DNA from: Flavobacteriaceae bacterium
GTDB lineage: Bacteria > Bacteroidota > Bacteroidia > Flavobacteriales > Flavobacteriaceae
Reading direction: 5' to 3'
Length of the DNA stretch: 64,000 nucleotides
Assembly (NCBI GenBank): GCA_018402385.1
Contig: JAGYJA010000003.1
Location: 62,001-126,000, forward strand
The position numbers were made by a program, and so were the translations under genes. Below, piece by piece: positions 36,441 through 46,148 of this stretch (the first letter of the stretch is position 1; every line of letters starts with the position of its first letter). A model generated the notes under the pieces. The model searched no databases, was not told the DNA's origin, and saw nothing but the letters and a program-made list of their open reading frames with translations.

Positions 36441-37262
36441 ATGGAACTTTTTAAAGAATACTCTAAAATTTTTGTAGAAAAATTTATGGAATATCTTCCA
36501 AACCTAATTACTTCTTTGATAATTCTTTTAGTAGGTTTATGGTTAATAAAACTCACTATGAAACTTTTGAAGAAAGTATTCATAAAAAGAGACGTAGATA
36601 TTTCACTACAAAGGTTCTTACTAAATTTATTAAATTGGGTCTTTAAATTTGTTCTGTTTGTTATTGTAATTTCTCAAATGGGTATTGAGACCACATCACT
36701 CATTGCTATGCTGGGTGCAGCTGGACTTGCTGTGGGGCTTGCGCTTCAAGGCTCACTTTCAAATTTTGCCGGTGGTGTTTTGATCATCTTGTTCAAGCCA
36801 TTCAAATTAGGTGACTTTATTGAAGCTCAAGGCGAAAGCGGAACAGTAAAAGAAATCACTATTTTTTACACTAATATTTTAACCATAAACAATCAGTTAG
36901 TTATAATACCTAATGGTAAACTTTCTAATGAAAATATTAAAAACTATACTTCAGAGGGCAAAAGGAGAGATGTAATTACCATTGGAATTTCTTATGATAG
37001 CGATATAAAGAAGGCAAAAGAAGTTTTAGTTGAACTAATGAAAGAACAAGAAAACATTTTGAAAGACCCTGAGCCCGTTGTTTTTGTTGCAGAACTAGCA
37101 GACAGTTCTGTAAATCTGTCAGCGCGATTTTGGGCTTTGAATGAACATTTTTGGGATTGCCACTTTCATACTATGGAAGAGGCTAAAACAAGACTTGAAT
37201 CTGCAGGAATCGTTATTCCGTTCCCACAAAGAGATGTACATATATTTAAAGATAATGAGTAA
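36441..37262 (+). CDS. Small-conductance mechanosensitive channel (MscS family)
   Basis: 273 residues. Three membrane segments, the last being the pore helix AMLGAAGLAVGLALQGSLSNFAGGVLIILF with the Ala/Gly packing pattern of MscS TM3, followed directly by the beta domain KPFKLGDFIEAQGESGTVKEI and IPNGKLSNENIKNYT, then the alpha/beta C-domain. Opens under membrane tension to release solutes in osmotic downshock. Single gene; 267 bp lie between it and the next start. Confidence 0.96.
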   Translation: MELFKEYSKIFVEKFMEYLPNLITSLIILLVGLWLIKLTMKLLKKVFIKRDVDISLQRFLLNLLNWVFKFVLFVIVISQMGIETTSLIAMLGAAGLAVGLALQGSLSNFAGGVLIILFKPFKLGDFIEAQGESGTVKEITIFYTNILTINNQLVIIPNGKLSNENIKNYTSEGKRRDVITIGISYDSDIKKAKEVLVELMKEQENILKDPEPVVFVAELADSSVNLSARFWALNEHFWDCHFHTMEEAKTRLESAGIVIPFPQRDVHIFKDNE

Positions 37263-37426
37263 TATAAAAAACTTGTTTTTAGTTTTTTTATTTGAATTGT
37301 ATTGTTAAATTTAAACCTAATACTATACTATATAATTTATTGATAATTTTTTAATTTATAATGGTTTATAAAAAAAAATCATAGAGTTCATTATTGTGAA
37401 CATATATTTTATATTATGATTTAAAA

Positions 37427-37457
37427 TTGATAATCGTTACTAAAATTAGTAATTTTG
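37427..37457 (+). promoter_or_regulatory. Promoter of the first paralogous secreted protein
   Basis: TTG at 37427-37429, 20-nt spacer, TAATTTTG at 37450-37457, an excellent consensus match. Transcription start near 37464, giving a leader of about 66 nt. The long hypothetical reading from 37455 is rejected in favour of ATG 37530. Confidence 0.65.
37437..37452. promoter_or_regulatory. Inverted repeat TTACTAA-AA-TTAGTAA over the promoter spacer
   Basis: A 7-bp perfect inverted repeat with a 2-nt centre lies between the -33 and -7 boxes and overlaps the first three bases of the -7 box (37450-37452). This is a position expected for a repressor site. Confidence 0.45.
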
Positions 37458-37529
37458 GCGCAAATACTAATTTCACAATTTGCGACGTTTAAGAAGTATT
37501 ACACTTTATTAACACACAAAAACATAATT

Positions 37530-38240
37530 ATGAAAAATACTGTTATTTTTTTAATTCTTGGATTGTTTTTCTTTCAATCCTACTCACAAACTAGATTAGA
37601 AAACTCAGTCAGAAATCACCTTTTTGATTTTCGACTTGACAAAATGACTGTTTTTGACGGCAAAGATTTATCCAAATTAAATTATACTGGAAGCCCTTAT
37701 TTAGATGAAAACTATCTGCCGGGTAAAATTTTCCATAAAAATCAACTCATCGCTGAGAATATTCCAATTAGATATAATGCATTGATGGACGAGATTGAGT
37801 TCAAAACCTCATTTGAAATTCCTGATGATGAGGCAAGTGCGCTTTTAAAATCAACTGATGTCGATGTGAGAATATTAAACAGAGTTTTTATTTTCGTTCC
37901 TTATCAAGGGGGCGTTGAAAAAGGCGGGTATTTTGAAGTGCTTCTTGAGGATGATAATTATGACTTATTTAAGAAGCATAACAAAAAATACACGCCTGAG
38001 AAAAAGGCCGAAACTTCAATTACAAGAGATATACCTGCAAAATTTACTGACCAATCAACTTACTTTCTAGTAAGAACCGATGGAAGATTCATTGAATTAC
38101 CCTCAAAAAACAAACAGTTTGTTAAAGCATTTTTAGGTAAAGAAAAAGAAATGAATCAATATCTAAAAGAAAATAAACTTGATACTAAAGAGGAAAAAGA
38201 TATAATTCGAATTGTAAAACATTATAATTCAATTTTATAG
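37530..38240 (+). CDS. Secreted protein of unknown function (paralog A of a tandem pair)
   Basis: 236 residues from ATG 37530. Signal peptide MKNTVIFLILGLFFFQSYS then QTRLENS. The mature part is soluble with short strands: LNYTGSPYLDENYLPGKIF, IPIRYNALMDEIEFKTS, VFIFVPYQGGVEKGGYFEVLL, and a basic helical end (KEEKDIIRIVKHYNSIL). I do not recognise the family. It aligns along its whole length with the next gene. Location is periplasm or outer membrane inner face; no lipobox and no T9SS tail. Preceded by a consensus promoter overlapped by an inverted repeat. Confidence 0.72.
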   Translation: MKNTVIFLILGLFFFQSYSQTRLENSVRNHLFDFRLDKMTVFDGKDLSKLNYTGSPYLDENYLPGKIFHKNQLIAENIPIRYNALMDEIEFKTSFEIPDDEASALLKSTDVDVRILNRVFIFVPYQGGVEKGGYFEVLLEDDNYDLFKKHNKKYTPEKKAETSITRDIPAKFTDQSTYFLVRTDGRFIELPSKNKQFVKAFLGKEKEMNQYLKENKLDTKEEKDIIRIVKHYNSIL

Positions 38241-38393
38241 CAAAGTTTTAGTTGTTTATTTAAATGGCATTTATGACTTAATCCCAATTAATTTCTGTAA
38301 TATTTAACAAATTAATGTTATTAAATTAACAACATTGTTTGTTCATTTCCATTATATTCGCACTCAACATTTTTTTAAATAATTTAATATTAT

Positions 38394-39119
38394 ATGAATA
38401 CTATCAAGCTTAGCCTATCCTTTATTTTAATATTACTAATATCATTTTCCAATTTCGCTCAAGAATATTCAGAAAGTAACAATCAATTTAATTCAAGTAA
38501 CAATACCCAAGATCTTCAAAGTTATACCACAAGAGCAGTTATATATGAACCTAAATATAACACAAATGGCACTCCTTATGAAAATGAAGATTTTGTAATG
38601 GGTAGTCTTTTAGGAGAAAATAATGTGCTTGTTTCAAATGTAGTTTTAAGATACAATGCCGTTCGCGATGAATTTCAAGTAAAAAAATCTCTAAATAAAA
38701 ACGATAATAATATACTTGCTGTTATTAAGAAAACAGATTTGTTTGTTAAAATGGGAACTGATGTTTTTACATTTGTTTTAACCGCCGATGATGGTGTTAA
38801 AGGATATTTTAACATCTTGCTTGAAGGGAATAAACTTTCTGTTTATAAAAAAATATCTAAAAAATATCAAGAAGGAGAAAAACCTATAAATTCTATGAAA
38901 AGTAATACTCCCAATAGATTTATCGATGATGTCAAATACTACCTGGTAAATCAAGATAAAGAATTTATGGAGTTACCAAATTCAAAATCTAAAAGAATAA
39001 AACTCATAAGCTCAGATAATAGAAAAGAGTTGAAAAAGTTTTCTAAAACAGAAAATTTAAACATTAAAAAAGAGGAAGATTTAATTAAACTAGTTGAGTA
39101 TTACAACCAAAACTTCTAG
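38394..39119 (+). CDS. Secreted protein of unknown function (paralog B of a tandem pair)
   Basis: 241 residues. Signal peptide MNTIKLSLSFILILLISFSNFA then QEYSES. Same architecture as the preceding protein: GTPYENEDFVMGSLLGENNV, NVVLRYNAVRDEFQVKKS, VFTFVLTADDGVKGYFNILL and the ending KKEEDLIKLVEYYNQNF match paralog A segment by segment. A 30-residue Asn/Ser-rich region follows the signal peptide. A promoter-like TATATTCG lies at 38353-38360. The stop overlaps the convergent tsaB stop by 4 bp. Function unknown. Confidence 0.72.
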   Translation: MNTIKLSLSFILILLISFSNFAQEYSESNNQFNSSNNTQDLQSYTTRAVIYEPKYNTNGTPYENEDFVMGSLLGENNVLVSNVVLRYNAVRDEFQVKKSLNKNDNNILAVIKKTDLFVKMGTDVFTFVLTADDGVKGYFNILLEGNKLSVYKKISKKYQEGEKPINSMKSNTPNRFIDDVKYYLVNQDKEFMELPNSKSKRIKLISSDNRKELKKFSKTENLNIKKEEDLIKLVEYYNQNF

Positions 39120-39775
39120 CCTCCAATAAAATCTTTTAAATAATAAGGTTCAAAATAAGCGACATTTTCAAAGTCGCTTTTTTTGTACTTTATATCTGCA
39201 GGCAAACACATTTCATTTGCTGAAGGTAATTTTCCATCAACAAATACAGCATTGGGGTGAGAGCAGATTGTTTTGAACTTTTCATTAGCATTTCCTAAAA
39301 ACACTACTTTTCCTTTTTCTAAATAACTTAAAAAAGAATTCTCGTCTAAAATTTTTGCGCTGGTTTCTTCAAGTTGTTCGGACTTGCTGTTAAAAACAGA
39401 CGTATAAACTTCCATCCTTCTGGCATCAATCATTGGTATTATAAAATCTGTCTGCTCTTGAATCTGAAGTGCTAATGATTGAAGAGTATCTATTGAAATT
39501 AGCGGTAAGTCTTGTGCAAAACAAAGTCCCTTTGCAGCTGAAACTCCAATACGTAAACCAGTGTAGCTTCCGGGTCCTTTACTAACTGCCACAGCCTTCA
39601 AATCATTCAGCGAAATAGTAGCTGTTTGCAAAACTTCTTTAATGAAAAGGTGTAACTTCTCAGAGTGAGAATAGTTTACACTGTTAAGCTCTTTTAGGGC
39701 AACAATGTCACCATTACCAGATATGCTTACTGAACAATTTGTAGTAGTTGTTTCAATACAGAGAATGTGTGCCAT
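39116..39775 (-). CDS. tsaB: tRNA threonylcarbamoyladenosine biosynthesis protein TsaB
   Basis: 219 residues. Partner of TsaD in placing the t6A modification at position 37 of ANN-decoding tRNAs. Family start ILCIETTTTNCSVSISGNG, then VAVSKGPGSYTGLRIGVSAAKGLCFA, the characteristic ASKHA-fold segment, and PMIDARRMEVYTSVF. Length is normal. Last gene behind the efflux cluster on the minus strand (36 bp after the adaptor gene), a placement that appears incidental functionally. Confidence 0.95.
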   Translation of the reverse strand: MAHILCIETTTTNCSVSISGNGDIVALKELNSVNYSHSEKLHLFIKEVLQTATISLNDLKAVAVSKGPGSYTGLRIGVSAAKGLCFAQDLPLISIDTLQSLALQIQEQTDFIIPMIDARRMEVYTSVFNSKSEQLEETSAKILDENSFLSYLEKGKVVFLGNANEKFKTICSHPNAVFVDGKLPSANEMCLPADIKYKKSDFENVAYFEPYYLKDFIGG

Positions 39776-39811
39776 TGCATTTCAAAAATAGTGACTTTCA
39801 AAAAGAGTGAA

Positions 39812-41083
39812 TTATAAGTTTTCCTTTTTATTTTTTTCAGTTATCTCAATCTTATCGCCTGATTTTAACGATTTAGTTACCGTGTTGTAAGGCCCAATAA
39901 TAACTTCATCTCCTTCTTCTAGTCCTTTAGTAATTTCAATAAATTGATTGTCTTGAACTCCTGTTTCAATGACCCTCAATTTTGCTTCATCACCATTTTT
40001 AACAAAAAGGCATTCAAATCGTTCTGAATTTATTAAGTCTGAAGGTTTTGCTGATGACTTGTCTGATGTTGTGTCTGTTTTTATAACAATCGCACTAATG
40101 GGTACACCCAGCACACTTGTTTTTTTGTTTGTAATAACATCTACAGTGGCTGTCATACCCGGTCTAAAAGGGGAATAGTTTTCAGGTTTGTCTTCTAACA
40201 AATCCTGATAAGACTCAACAAGTATTCTAACTTTCACTTTAAAATTGGTTACCTGGTCTGCAGTTAAAGTTGCTTCTGCAGAGTTTGCAATTGAAGTGAC
40301 TATCCCTTTAAATTCTCTTCTTAAATAAGCATCTACTTCAACAATTGTTGAGTCACCAATAGTGACTTTAACAATATCATTTTCATTTACGTCAACCTCC
40401 ACTTCCATACTGTTTAAGTTTGCGACTCTCAATATTTCAGTTCCTGCCATTTGTTGTGTTCCTACGACCCTTTCACCCAGCTCGACTCCCAGTTTTGAGA
40501 TGGTCCCATCAATGGGGGCATAAATGGTTGTTCTGGCAAGATTGTCCCGTGCTTCATTTACTGTCGCCCCGGCACTTTGAATGTTAAAATAAGCCGATTG
40601 ATTGGCAGCTTTTGCTCCTTCAAAAGCTGAAACAGCCCTGTCCCATTCTGCTTTTGAGATGATTCCTTTATCAAAAAGGGTTTTGTTTCTTTCATAATTC
40701 AATTCAGCTTCTTTGAGGCTTGCTTGTGTTTGATCATAAACAGACCTTACATTTTGAAGTGCCGCCTGTGAGCGTTGCAATCCCGATTGATAAAGATCAG
40801 GGTTTATTTTTACCAATAAGTCTCCTTTTTTTACTTGCTGCCCTTCAATAATGGGAAGTTCAATAATTTCACCTGAAACTTCAGAGGATATTTTAATTTC
40901 GGTTTCGGGTTGTATTTTTCCGGTTGCCGCAACAGTTTCAATAATAGTGATGGGTTCAATTTTAGAAACCTCCACTTGTTTAAAGTTTCCGGTTTTACCA
41001 AACCATCCTTGTTTTTTGCCAACAACCAAAAGTAGAATAGCAAAAACAATAACTGAAATAATTATAAGTGATTTTTTGTTCAT
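39812..41083 (-). CDS. Efflux periplasmic adaptor (MacA/HlyD type), second copy
   Basis: 423 residues. Membrane anchor near the start (SLIIISVIVFAILLLVVG), then the barrel-sandwich (lipoyl) halves KISSEVSGEIIELPIIEGQQVKKGDLLVKINP and TIYAPIDGTISKLGVELGERV flanking a long hairpin helix, and a beta-barrel domain with FRPGMTATVDVITNKK. It links an inner-membrane pump to a TolC channel. It lies 12 bp downstream of the TolC gene. It is longer than the other adaptor in the cluster, chiefly in its last part. Confidence 0.92.
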   Translation of the reverse strand: MNKKSLIIISVIVFAILLLVVGKKQGWFGKTGNFKQVEVSKIEPITIIETVAATGKIQPETEIKISSEVSGEIIELPIIEGQQVKKGDLLVKINPDLYQSGLQRSQAALQNVRSVYDQTQASLKEAELNYERNKTLFDKGIISKAEWDRAVSAFEGAKAANQSAYFNIQSAGATVNEARDNLARTTIYAPIDGTISKLGVELGERVVGTQQMAGTEILRVANLNSMEVEVDVNENDIVKVTIGDSTIVEVDAYLRREFKGIVTSIANSAEATLTADQVTNFKVKVRILVESYQDLLEDKPENYSPFRPGMTATVDVITNKKTSVLGVPISAIVIKTDTTSDKSSAKPSDLINSERFECLFVKNGDEAKLRVIETGVQDNQFIEITKGLEEGDEVIIGPYNTVTKSLKSGDKIEITEKNKKENL

Positions 41084-41095
41084 AATCTATACTGA

Positions 41096-42412
41096 TTAAT
41101 AGAGTGAAATTCCAAAATAAAGTTCTAAAAGTTTTAATTTAAAGATATAATCATATTTGGCTCTGATCGCTTCAGATTGTGCATTTTCATACCTCAATAA
41201 AGCCTGGCTGAATTCAAAAGAATTGATGATCCCAACTTCAAAGCGCTCTTTTGAATACTCATATGCTTGCTCTTGAGCCTCTTCTGCCACTATACCTGCT
41301 TCATATGCTTTGAGTGCTCCTTGTGCATCAGTATAAGCTTGATAGACATTTGACTCCAAGTCGAGTTCAGCTTGTTCCTTTTGAAAATTTGCTCGCTCAA
41401 TATTGATTTTACTGCGCTTTACATTATTTCTTACTCCCAAACCGTTAAAAATGGGCACTTGTAATTGAGCCCCAAAAAAGGTTCCATCATTTTCATATAA
41501 TTGGGTGATAAAATCTCGGTTAAAAAAGTCATTGTCTGTCCATCTGGTATTGTAACCTGCAAATGCACTTATGGTGGGATAATAGGCTCCCCTTGCAATT
41601 TGCAAATCTTTTTGAGCTATATCTAAATTTTGAGAGGCTATCTTAATTTCAAAGCGTGTTTCTTTAGCTTTTTGAATCACATCAGATATGGGTTGGTCTA
41701 GAATAGTACTCACCGGAAGATCATAATCTGCATCAACAATATCAAAATTTTCATAATCTTTGATGAGCAGTGTTTGAGCAAGACCAATAAGGGCAATACT
41801 AATTTGATTTTCTGCTCTCACAATGCGTTGTTCATCATTGGCCAGGGTTGATTTAATTTCGAGCAAATCGCCACGAGGCACCACTCCGGCATCTACAAGT
41901 TCATTGGTTCTATCAAGTTGTTGTTTTGTAACTTCAATTTGGTCTTGTATGATTTTAAGATTTTCTTTTTCAAATAATATTTGAAGGTAAGAATTTGCAA
42001 CAAACAGGGCAATGTCATCTTTCATTTGACCCAAATTATATTGAGCAGCGATTTGTTGCATTTTTGCTCTCTGAAGTTGTCTTATGTTGCGCAAGCCATC
42101 AAAAAGTGTGACATTGGATTGAAAACCGGTTGTAAAGGATGTAAAAGTGGTGTTTTCAAAACTATTGGTTACCGGGTTGATGTTTGCACCGGTGTTTGAA
42201 TTGATACTGGCATTTCCATTTAGTGTGGGTAGAAATCTTCCAATCGCATCGTCTTTTTGTATTTCAGTCAAATCTAAATCTAGTTCAGATTGTTTTATGC
42301 TAATGTTATTTTCAATAGCATGAGTAACTGCTTCTTCTAAAGTCCATTTTTTTTGAGCAAAAACAGAAAAGGATACAATACCTATTAAAAAAGTGATGGT
42401 TATTTTTTTCAT
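41096..42412 (-). CDS. TolC family outer-membrane efflux protein
   Basis: 438 residues. Signal peptide MKKITITFLIGIVSFSVFA, then WTLEEAVTHAIENNISIKQSELDLDL, the usual OEP first repeat; the second repeat appears at KETRFEIKIASQNLDIAQKDLQIARGAYYPTISAF. Mostly helical, trimer-forming tunnel through periplasm and outer membrane. It sits between two adaptor genes, downstream of the ABC permeases, as part of a MacAB-TolC-like system. Confidence 0.95.
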   Translation of the reverse strand: MKKITITFLIGIVSFSVFAQKKWTLEEAVTHAIENNISIKQSELDLDLTEIQKDDAIGRFLPTLNGNASINSNTGANINPVTNSFENTTFTSFTTGFQSNVTLFDGLRNIRQLQRAKMQQIAAQYNLGQMKDDIALFVANSYLQILFEKENLKIIQDQIEVTKQQLDRTNELVDAGVVPRGDLLEIKSTLANDEQRIVRAENQISIALIGLAQTLLIKDYENFDIVDADYDLPVSTILDQPISDVIQKAKETRFEIKIASQNLDIAQKDLQIARGAYYPTISAFAGYNTRWTDNDFFNRDFITQLYENDGTFFGAQLQVPIFNGLGVRNNVKRSKINIERANFQKEQAELDLESNVYQAYTDAQGALKAYEAGIVAEEAQEQAYEYSKERFEVGIINSFEFSQALLRYENAQSEAIRAKYDYIFKLKLLELYFGISLY

Positions 42413-42503
42413 CTATATAAAAATTCTGAACCCACTGTGTTAGTTTTCAAATTTAATTGTTAACCAATGAGTCTTGTTCAACTTTATTTTGTTACAATAA
42501 TTA

Positions 42504-43616
42504 TTACCTATTTGCAAAAGGTGATACTATGGGGTTCCATACTTTCACTTTATCGTCTTTAGAAATCCCACTTTTAATCTCTACAAAAATACCATCACTA
42601 ATGCCAAGTTCTACATCCCTTTTTTCAAAGTTTTGCTCGCTTGTTTCAACTTCAACAAAGGGTTTTTGTGTGGAGGTATCATATTGAATGAGCCCTTCTT
42701 TTAAGGCCATAACATCATCTGCTTTTTCGAGAATTATGGAAGCGTTTGCACTTAAACCGGCTCTGATAAATGTAGAATCTAAATTTTTAATGGTCCCTTT
42801 TATTTCAAACTGAATAGCTCCGTTTTCTGCATTTCCTTTTGGAGCGATGTAATCGAGAACTGCGTCAAAAGTTTTGTTGTCAATAGCTCCAACCATAATT
42901 TCAAGCGGAAGACCTTCTTTGAGTTTGCCCACTTCAGATTCATCAACTTTGCCTTCAAAGATCATTTTTTTAACATCGGCTATGGCTGCAATGGTGGTTC
43001 CTTCATTAAAGTTATTGCTTTCAATGACTTGGTTTCCCACTTTCACAGGAACCTCTAGTATCATTCCCGGGACTGTGGCTCTGATATCTGTATTTGCTGC
43101 ACTCCCAATTCCGCTAGTGGTCCCTGTTTTTACAATATCAAATGTTTGTTTTGCCGCCAGTAAATTTTGTTCCGCTTGACGGTAAGCCACTTCAGCTTGA
43201 TCAAATGCATTTGCAGCAATTACTCCTTTTTCAAAAAGAGCTTTTTGGCGTTCAAAATTTTTCTTTTCATTATCTAAGGCGATTTGAGCTGTGTTAATTT
43301 GATTTCTGGTGCTAGCAAGGTTTGAAACATTAGGCACGATGCGCAACCTTGCCATCAAGTCTCCTGTTTTTACAATTTGACCGGGTTCAATAAATATTTC
43401 TTCAATAATTCCTGAAATATTAGGCTTTATCAAAACCTCATCTCTGGGAACTATACTTCCTGTCGCAACTGTTTTTTTAACAATCGAGGTGGTTTGAGCT
43501 GTTTCAGTTTTAAAGATTGTTGGATCTTGAGCGTTTTTCTGATAGAGATAATACAATGCTCCCACAAAAGTGACAACGATGAGAATTAAAATTAAAATGG
43601 TTAACGATTTTTTCAT
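42504..43616 (-). CDS. Efflux periplasmic adaptor (MacA/HlyD type), first copy
   Basis: 370 residues. N-terminal anchor (LTILILILIVVTFVGALYYL), first lipoyl half IKPNISGIIEEIFIEPGQIVKTGDLMARL, helical hairpin with AQIALDNEKKNFERQKALFEKG, second half ATVPGMILEVPVKVGNQV, then the barrel domain. It lies 20 bp downstream of the second permease gene and 91 bp before TolC. Substrate of the pump is unknown; macrolides, lipids or peptides are family possibilities. Confidence 0.92.
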   Translation of the reverse strand: MKKSLTILILILIVVTFVGALYYLYQKNAQDPTIFKTETAQTTSIVKKTVATGSIVPRDEVLIKPNISGIIEEIFIEPGQIVKTGDLMARLRIVPNVSNLASTRNQINTAQIALDNEKKNFERQKALFEKGVIAANAFDQAEVAYRQAEQNLLAAKQTFDIVKTGTTSGIGSAANTDIRATVPGMILEVPVKVGNQVIESNNFNEGTTIAAIADVKKMIFEGKVDESEVGKLKEGLPLEIMVGAIDNKTFDAVLDYIAPKGNAENGAIQFEIKGTIKNLDSTFIRAGLSANASIILEKADDVMALKEGLIQYDTSTQKPFVEVETSEQNFEKRDVELGISDGIFVEIKSGISKDDKVKVWNPIVSPFANR

Positions 43617-43636
43617 TTGTTATTTATTATAAAAAG

Positions 43637-44911
43637 TTATTCTGTTCTAAGTGCGTCCACCGGTTTCACTTTTATTGCATTTTGTGCTGGAATTAATCCT
43701 GCTAAAAGTCCGGAAATAATTAAAATGGTCAAGGCCACTCCCACCACAAATAAATTGACACTGGGATTAGCAAACATAGTGTCTGGAGAAGTGTTATTTT
43801 CTAAAAGCATATTCACAAGTGCCAAAACTCCAGTTGCTAGAACAATTCCGGTCATGCCGGAAATAATTGTCAAAAATATGGATTCTAATAATATTTGAGA
43901 GCGAATGCCCCAGGGTGTAGCGCCAAGTGCTCTTCGAATTCCTATTTCTTTAGTTCTTTCTTTGACTACTATCAACATGATATTACTGATTCCAATCACC
44001 CCTGAAAGTAAAATCAAAATACCCACAAAATAGGCAATGGCATTGAGGGCAATAAAAAGTCCGTTGATTTTTGAAAATTGCTCATACAAATCAAAATGTC
44101 CAATGGCTCGATCGTCCTCAGGATGAATGGTATGCCTGCTTTTCATAACTTTAAATACTTCCTCTTTTAGTTCTGAAATAGAAGCTTCATCAACTGCGGT
44201 TATTGCCATCCAGCCCACATTGTCTCCCCTGTTAAATGCCTGGGAAAAAGCAGTGAACGGCACATAAATTTCTTTTTGAGCTTCTTCAACATCTCCGCGA
44301 TCATTGCTGTTTTTTCTGTAAGTGCCCACAATCATAAAATTAACCCCGTTAATTTTAATGTATTCTCCAATGGGGTCTTCATTTTTGTCAAATAATTCAT
44401 CTTTGACAGAGGCTCCAATTATGGCAATTTTCCTTTTTTGTTCAATGTCTGAATAGTTGATAAACCTTCCGGAAGTGATATCCATGGGTTGCTGTTCAAT
44501 ATACTCAGGATAGTCACCATAGACATTAAAAGCGCCTGTATTTAAACCTCTCACCACATTATTGGCACCACCAAAACCGCCCAGTTGATTTCTGGGAGAG
44601 ACATATTTTAAATTGGGAATTTGAGTTTTAAGTGCTTCTACATCACTTATTTTAAAATTATACCTTCTGCCTTGTGGTAATCCTTTGTAAGGTTTGGAAG
44701 CAGTTTGAGACCACATAAACATCGAGTTTGTCGCCATTCCGGAAAAGCCTTTTTTAACTCCGTTTTCAAGGCCTGTTCCGGCAGCTAGTAAAATGACTAG
44801 TATAAAGATACCCCATAAAACACCAAAAGCAGTCAAGACAGTTCTAAATCCGTTTGAACTTAGTGCTTCAAGTATTTCGCTCCAACTATCTTTACTAAAT
44901 AGACTACTCAT
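43637..44911 (-). CDS. ABC transporter permease, MacB/FtsX type (second)
   Basis: 424 residues with the four-helix MacB layout: one N-terminal helix (TVLTAFGVLWGIFILVILLAAG), a periplasmic domain of about 240 residues, then three C-terminal helices with the FtsX-type coupling stretch IMLIVVKERTKEIGIRRALGATP. The MacB-like periplasmic domain drives mechanotransmission rather than substrate channelling. Its start overlaps the preceding permease gene by 8 bp; the two are paralogs and could form a heterodimer with one ATPase. Confidence 0.93.
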   Translation of the reverse strand: MSSLFSKDSWSEILEALSSNGFRTVLTAFGVLWGIFILVILLAAGTGLENGVKKGFSGMATNSMFMWSQTASKPYKGLPQGRRYNFKISDVEALKTQIPNLKYVSPRNQLGGFGGANNVVRGLNTGAFNVYGDYPEYIEQQPMDITSGRFINYSDIEQKRKIAIIGASVKDELFDKNEDPIGEYIKINGVNFMIVGTYRKNSNDRGDVEEAQKEIYVPFTAFSQAFNRGDNVGWMAITAVDEASISELKEEVFKVMKSRHTIHPEDDRAIGHFDLYEQFSKINGLFIALNAIAYFVGILILLSGVIGISNIMLIVVKERTKEIGIRRALGATPWGIRSQILLESIFLTIISGMTGIVLATGVLALVNMLLENNTSPDTMFANPSVNLFVVGVALTILIISGLLAGLIPAQNAIKVKPVDALRTE

Positions 44912-46148
44912 CGTTTAATGCTTCTATGGGTTTGATACTCGCTGCCCTGTATGCAGGAAAAAATCCGGCGATGGCTCCTGCAATGACCAAAATAAAGACC
45001 GTAGTAATGGCAATATTAAAATCCACAGATGGGTTTGTGATAAACTCAGTCTCTATGGCAGGACCGGCGAGCTCAAGCAAAGCCAATCCAAAAATTAATC
45101 CTGTGAAACCGGCGATTGCAGTAATAAAAATAGACTCGTGTAAAATCATCCAAATAATCGAACGCGGTGTTGCTCCAATGGCCTTTCTTATTCCAATTTC
45201 TTTGGTTCTTTCTTTCACAATGATTAGCATAATATTACTCACACCCACAACCCCTGCAATTATGGTACAAATACCCACCGCCCAGAAAAACAAGCTGATC
45301 ATGTTATTTAAGTCATAAAATCGTTTAGTTTGTTCCAGATTACTCCTCACGGTAATCGCTCTTGTATCTGTGGGTGCAATGGTATGTTTTGTTTTTAATT
45401 GACTCTCTAATTGGGCTGTGAAAATTTCTGAAGCTTCTACATCTTTATTGAAATTTCCTGTGCTATGTAATGTGAAGGCTAAGTTTCTAATATTGTCACC
45501 GGCATTAAAAACACGCTGGCTTGTGGAAAGTGGTATGATGATTCTTGTTTCTTCTCGCTCCCCGCCGGGGTCTGTATAAACGCCAACTACTTTAAATTTT
45601 ATCCCTGTGACCTCAATATACTCTCCTAAGGCATTTTTTCCTTTGAACAAATCAGTAAAAACTTTATGACCAATCACTGCTACTTTTTCAAAATTTTGCT
45701 GGTCATATTGGTTCAAATATCGTCCGGAAGTGAGAGATGCATTTTCTAAAAACTGATAATCAGGCAATGCGCCTTCAATACGGTAACTTCCACTTTCTTT
45801 GTTGTATGTTGTTAATCCAGACCAAATGCGATATATAGAAGATTTATATTCAATTTGATCTTCTTTAGTTTGAAGGGTTTGTTCAAAATCATTGTTTTTT
45901 AATTGAATAAATCTTCCGGGGTTGAGACCTTTATAACCCTGTGAGGTTACTCCTGTCCAGACACTTATTCTATTTGCTGCATCACCTTCAAATTGTTTTG
46001 CAACACCATTTTCCATACCCTTTCCAATAGCAAGAAGAATGACAAGAATAAAAATTCCCGAAGCAACTGATACGCCCGTTAAAAAAGTACGTAATTTATT
46101 CTTTCTGATTGCCTCAAAAATTTCTTGCCACCTTTCAATATCAAACAT
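44904..46148 (-). CDS. ABC transporter permease, MacB/FtsX type (first)
   Basis: 414 residues, same layout as the second permease: RTFLTGVSVASGIFILVILLAIG at the N-terminus, a periplasmic domain, and IMLIIVKERTKEIGIRKAIGATP before the last two helices. Start overlaps the ATPase gene by 8 bp. No ATPase domain is fused, unlike E. coli MacB. Confidence 0.93.
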   Translation of the reverse strand: MFDIERWQEIFEAIRKNKLRTFLTGVSVASGIFILVILLAIGKGMENGVAKQFEGDAANRISVWTGVTSQGYKGLNPGRFIQLKNNDFEQTLQTKEDQIEYKSSIYRIWSGLTTYNKESGSYRIEGALPDYQFLENASLTSGRYLNQYDQQNFEKVAVIGHKVFTDLFKGKNALGEYIEVTGIKFKVVGVYTDPGGEREETRIIIPLSTSQRVFNAGDNIRNLAFTLHSTGNFNKDVEASEIFTAQLESQLKTKHTIAPTDTRAITVRSNLEQTKRFYDLNNMISLFFWAVGICTIIAGVVGVSNIMLIIVKERTKEIGIRKAIGATPRSIIWMILHESIFITAIAGFTGLIFGLALLELAGPAIETEFITNPSVDFNIAITTVFILVIAGAIAGFFPAYRAASIKPIEALNDE

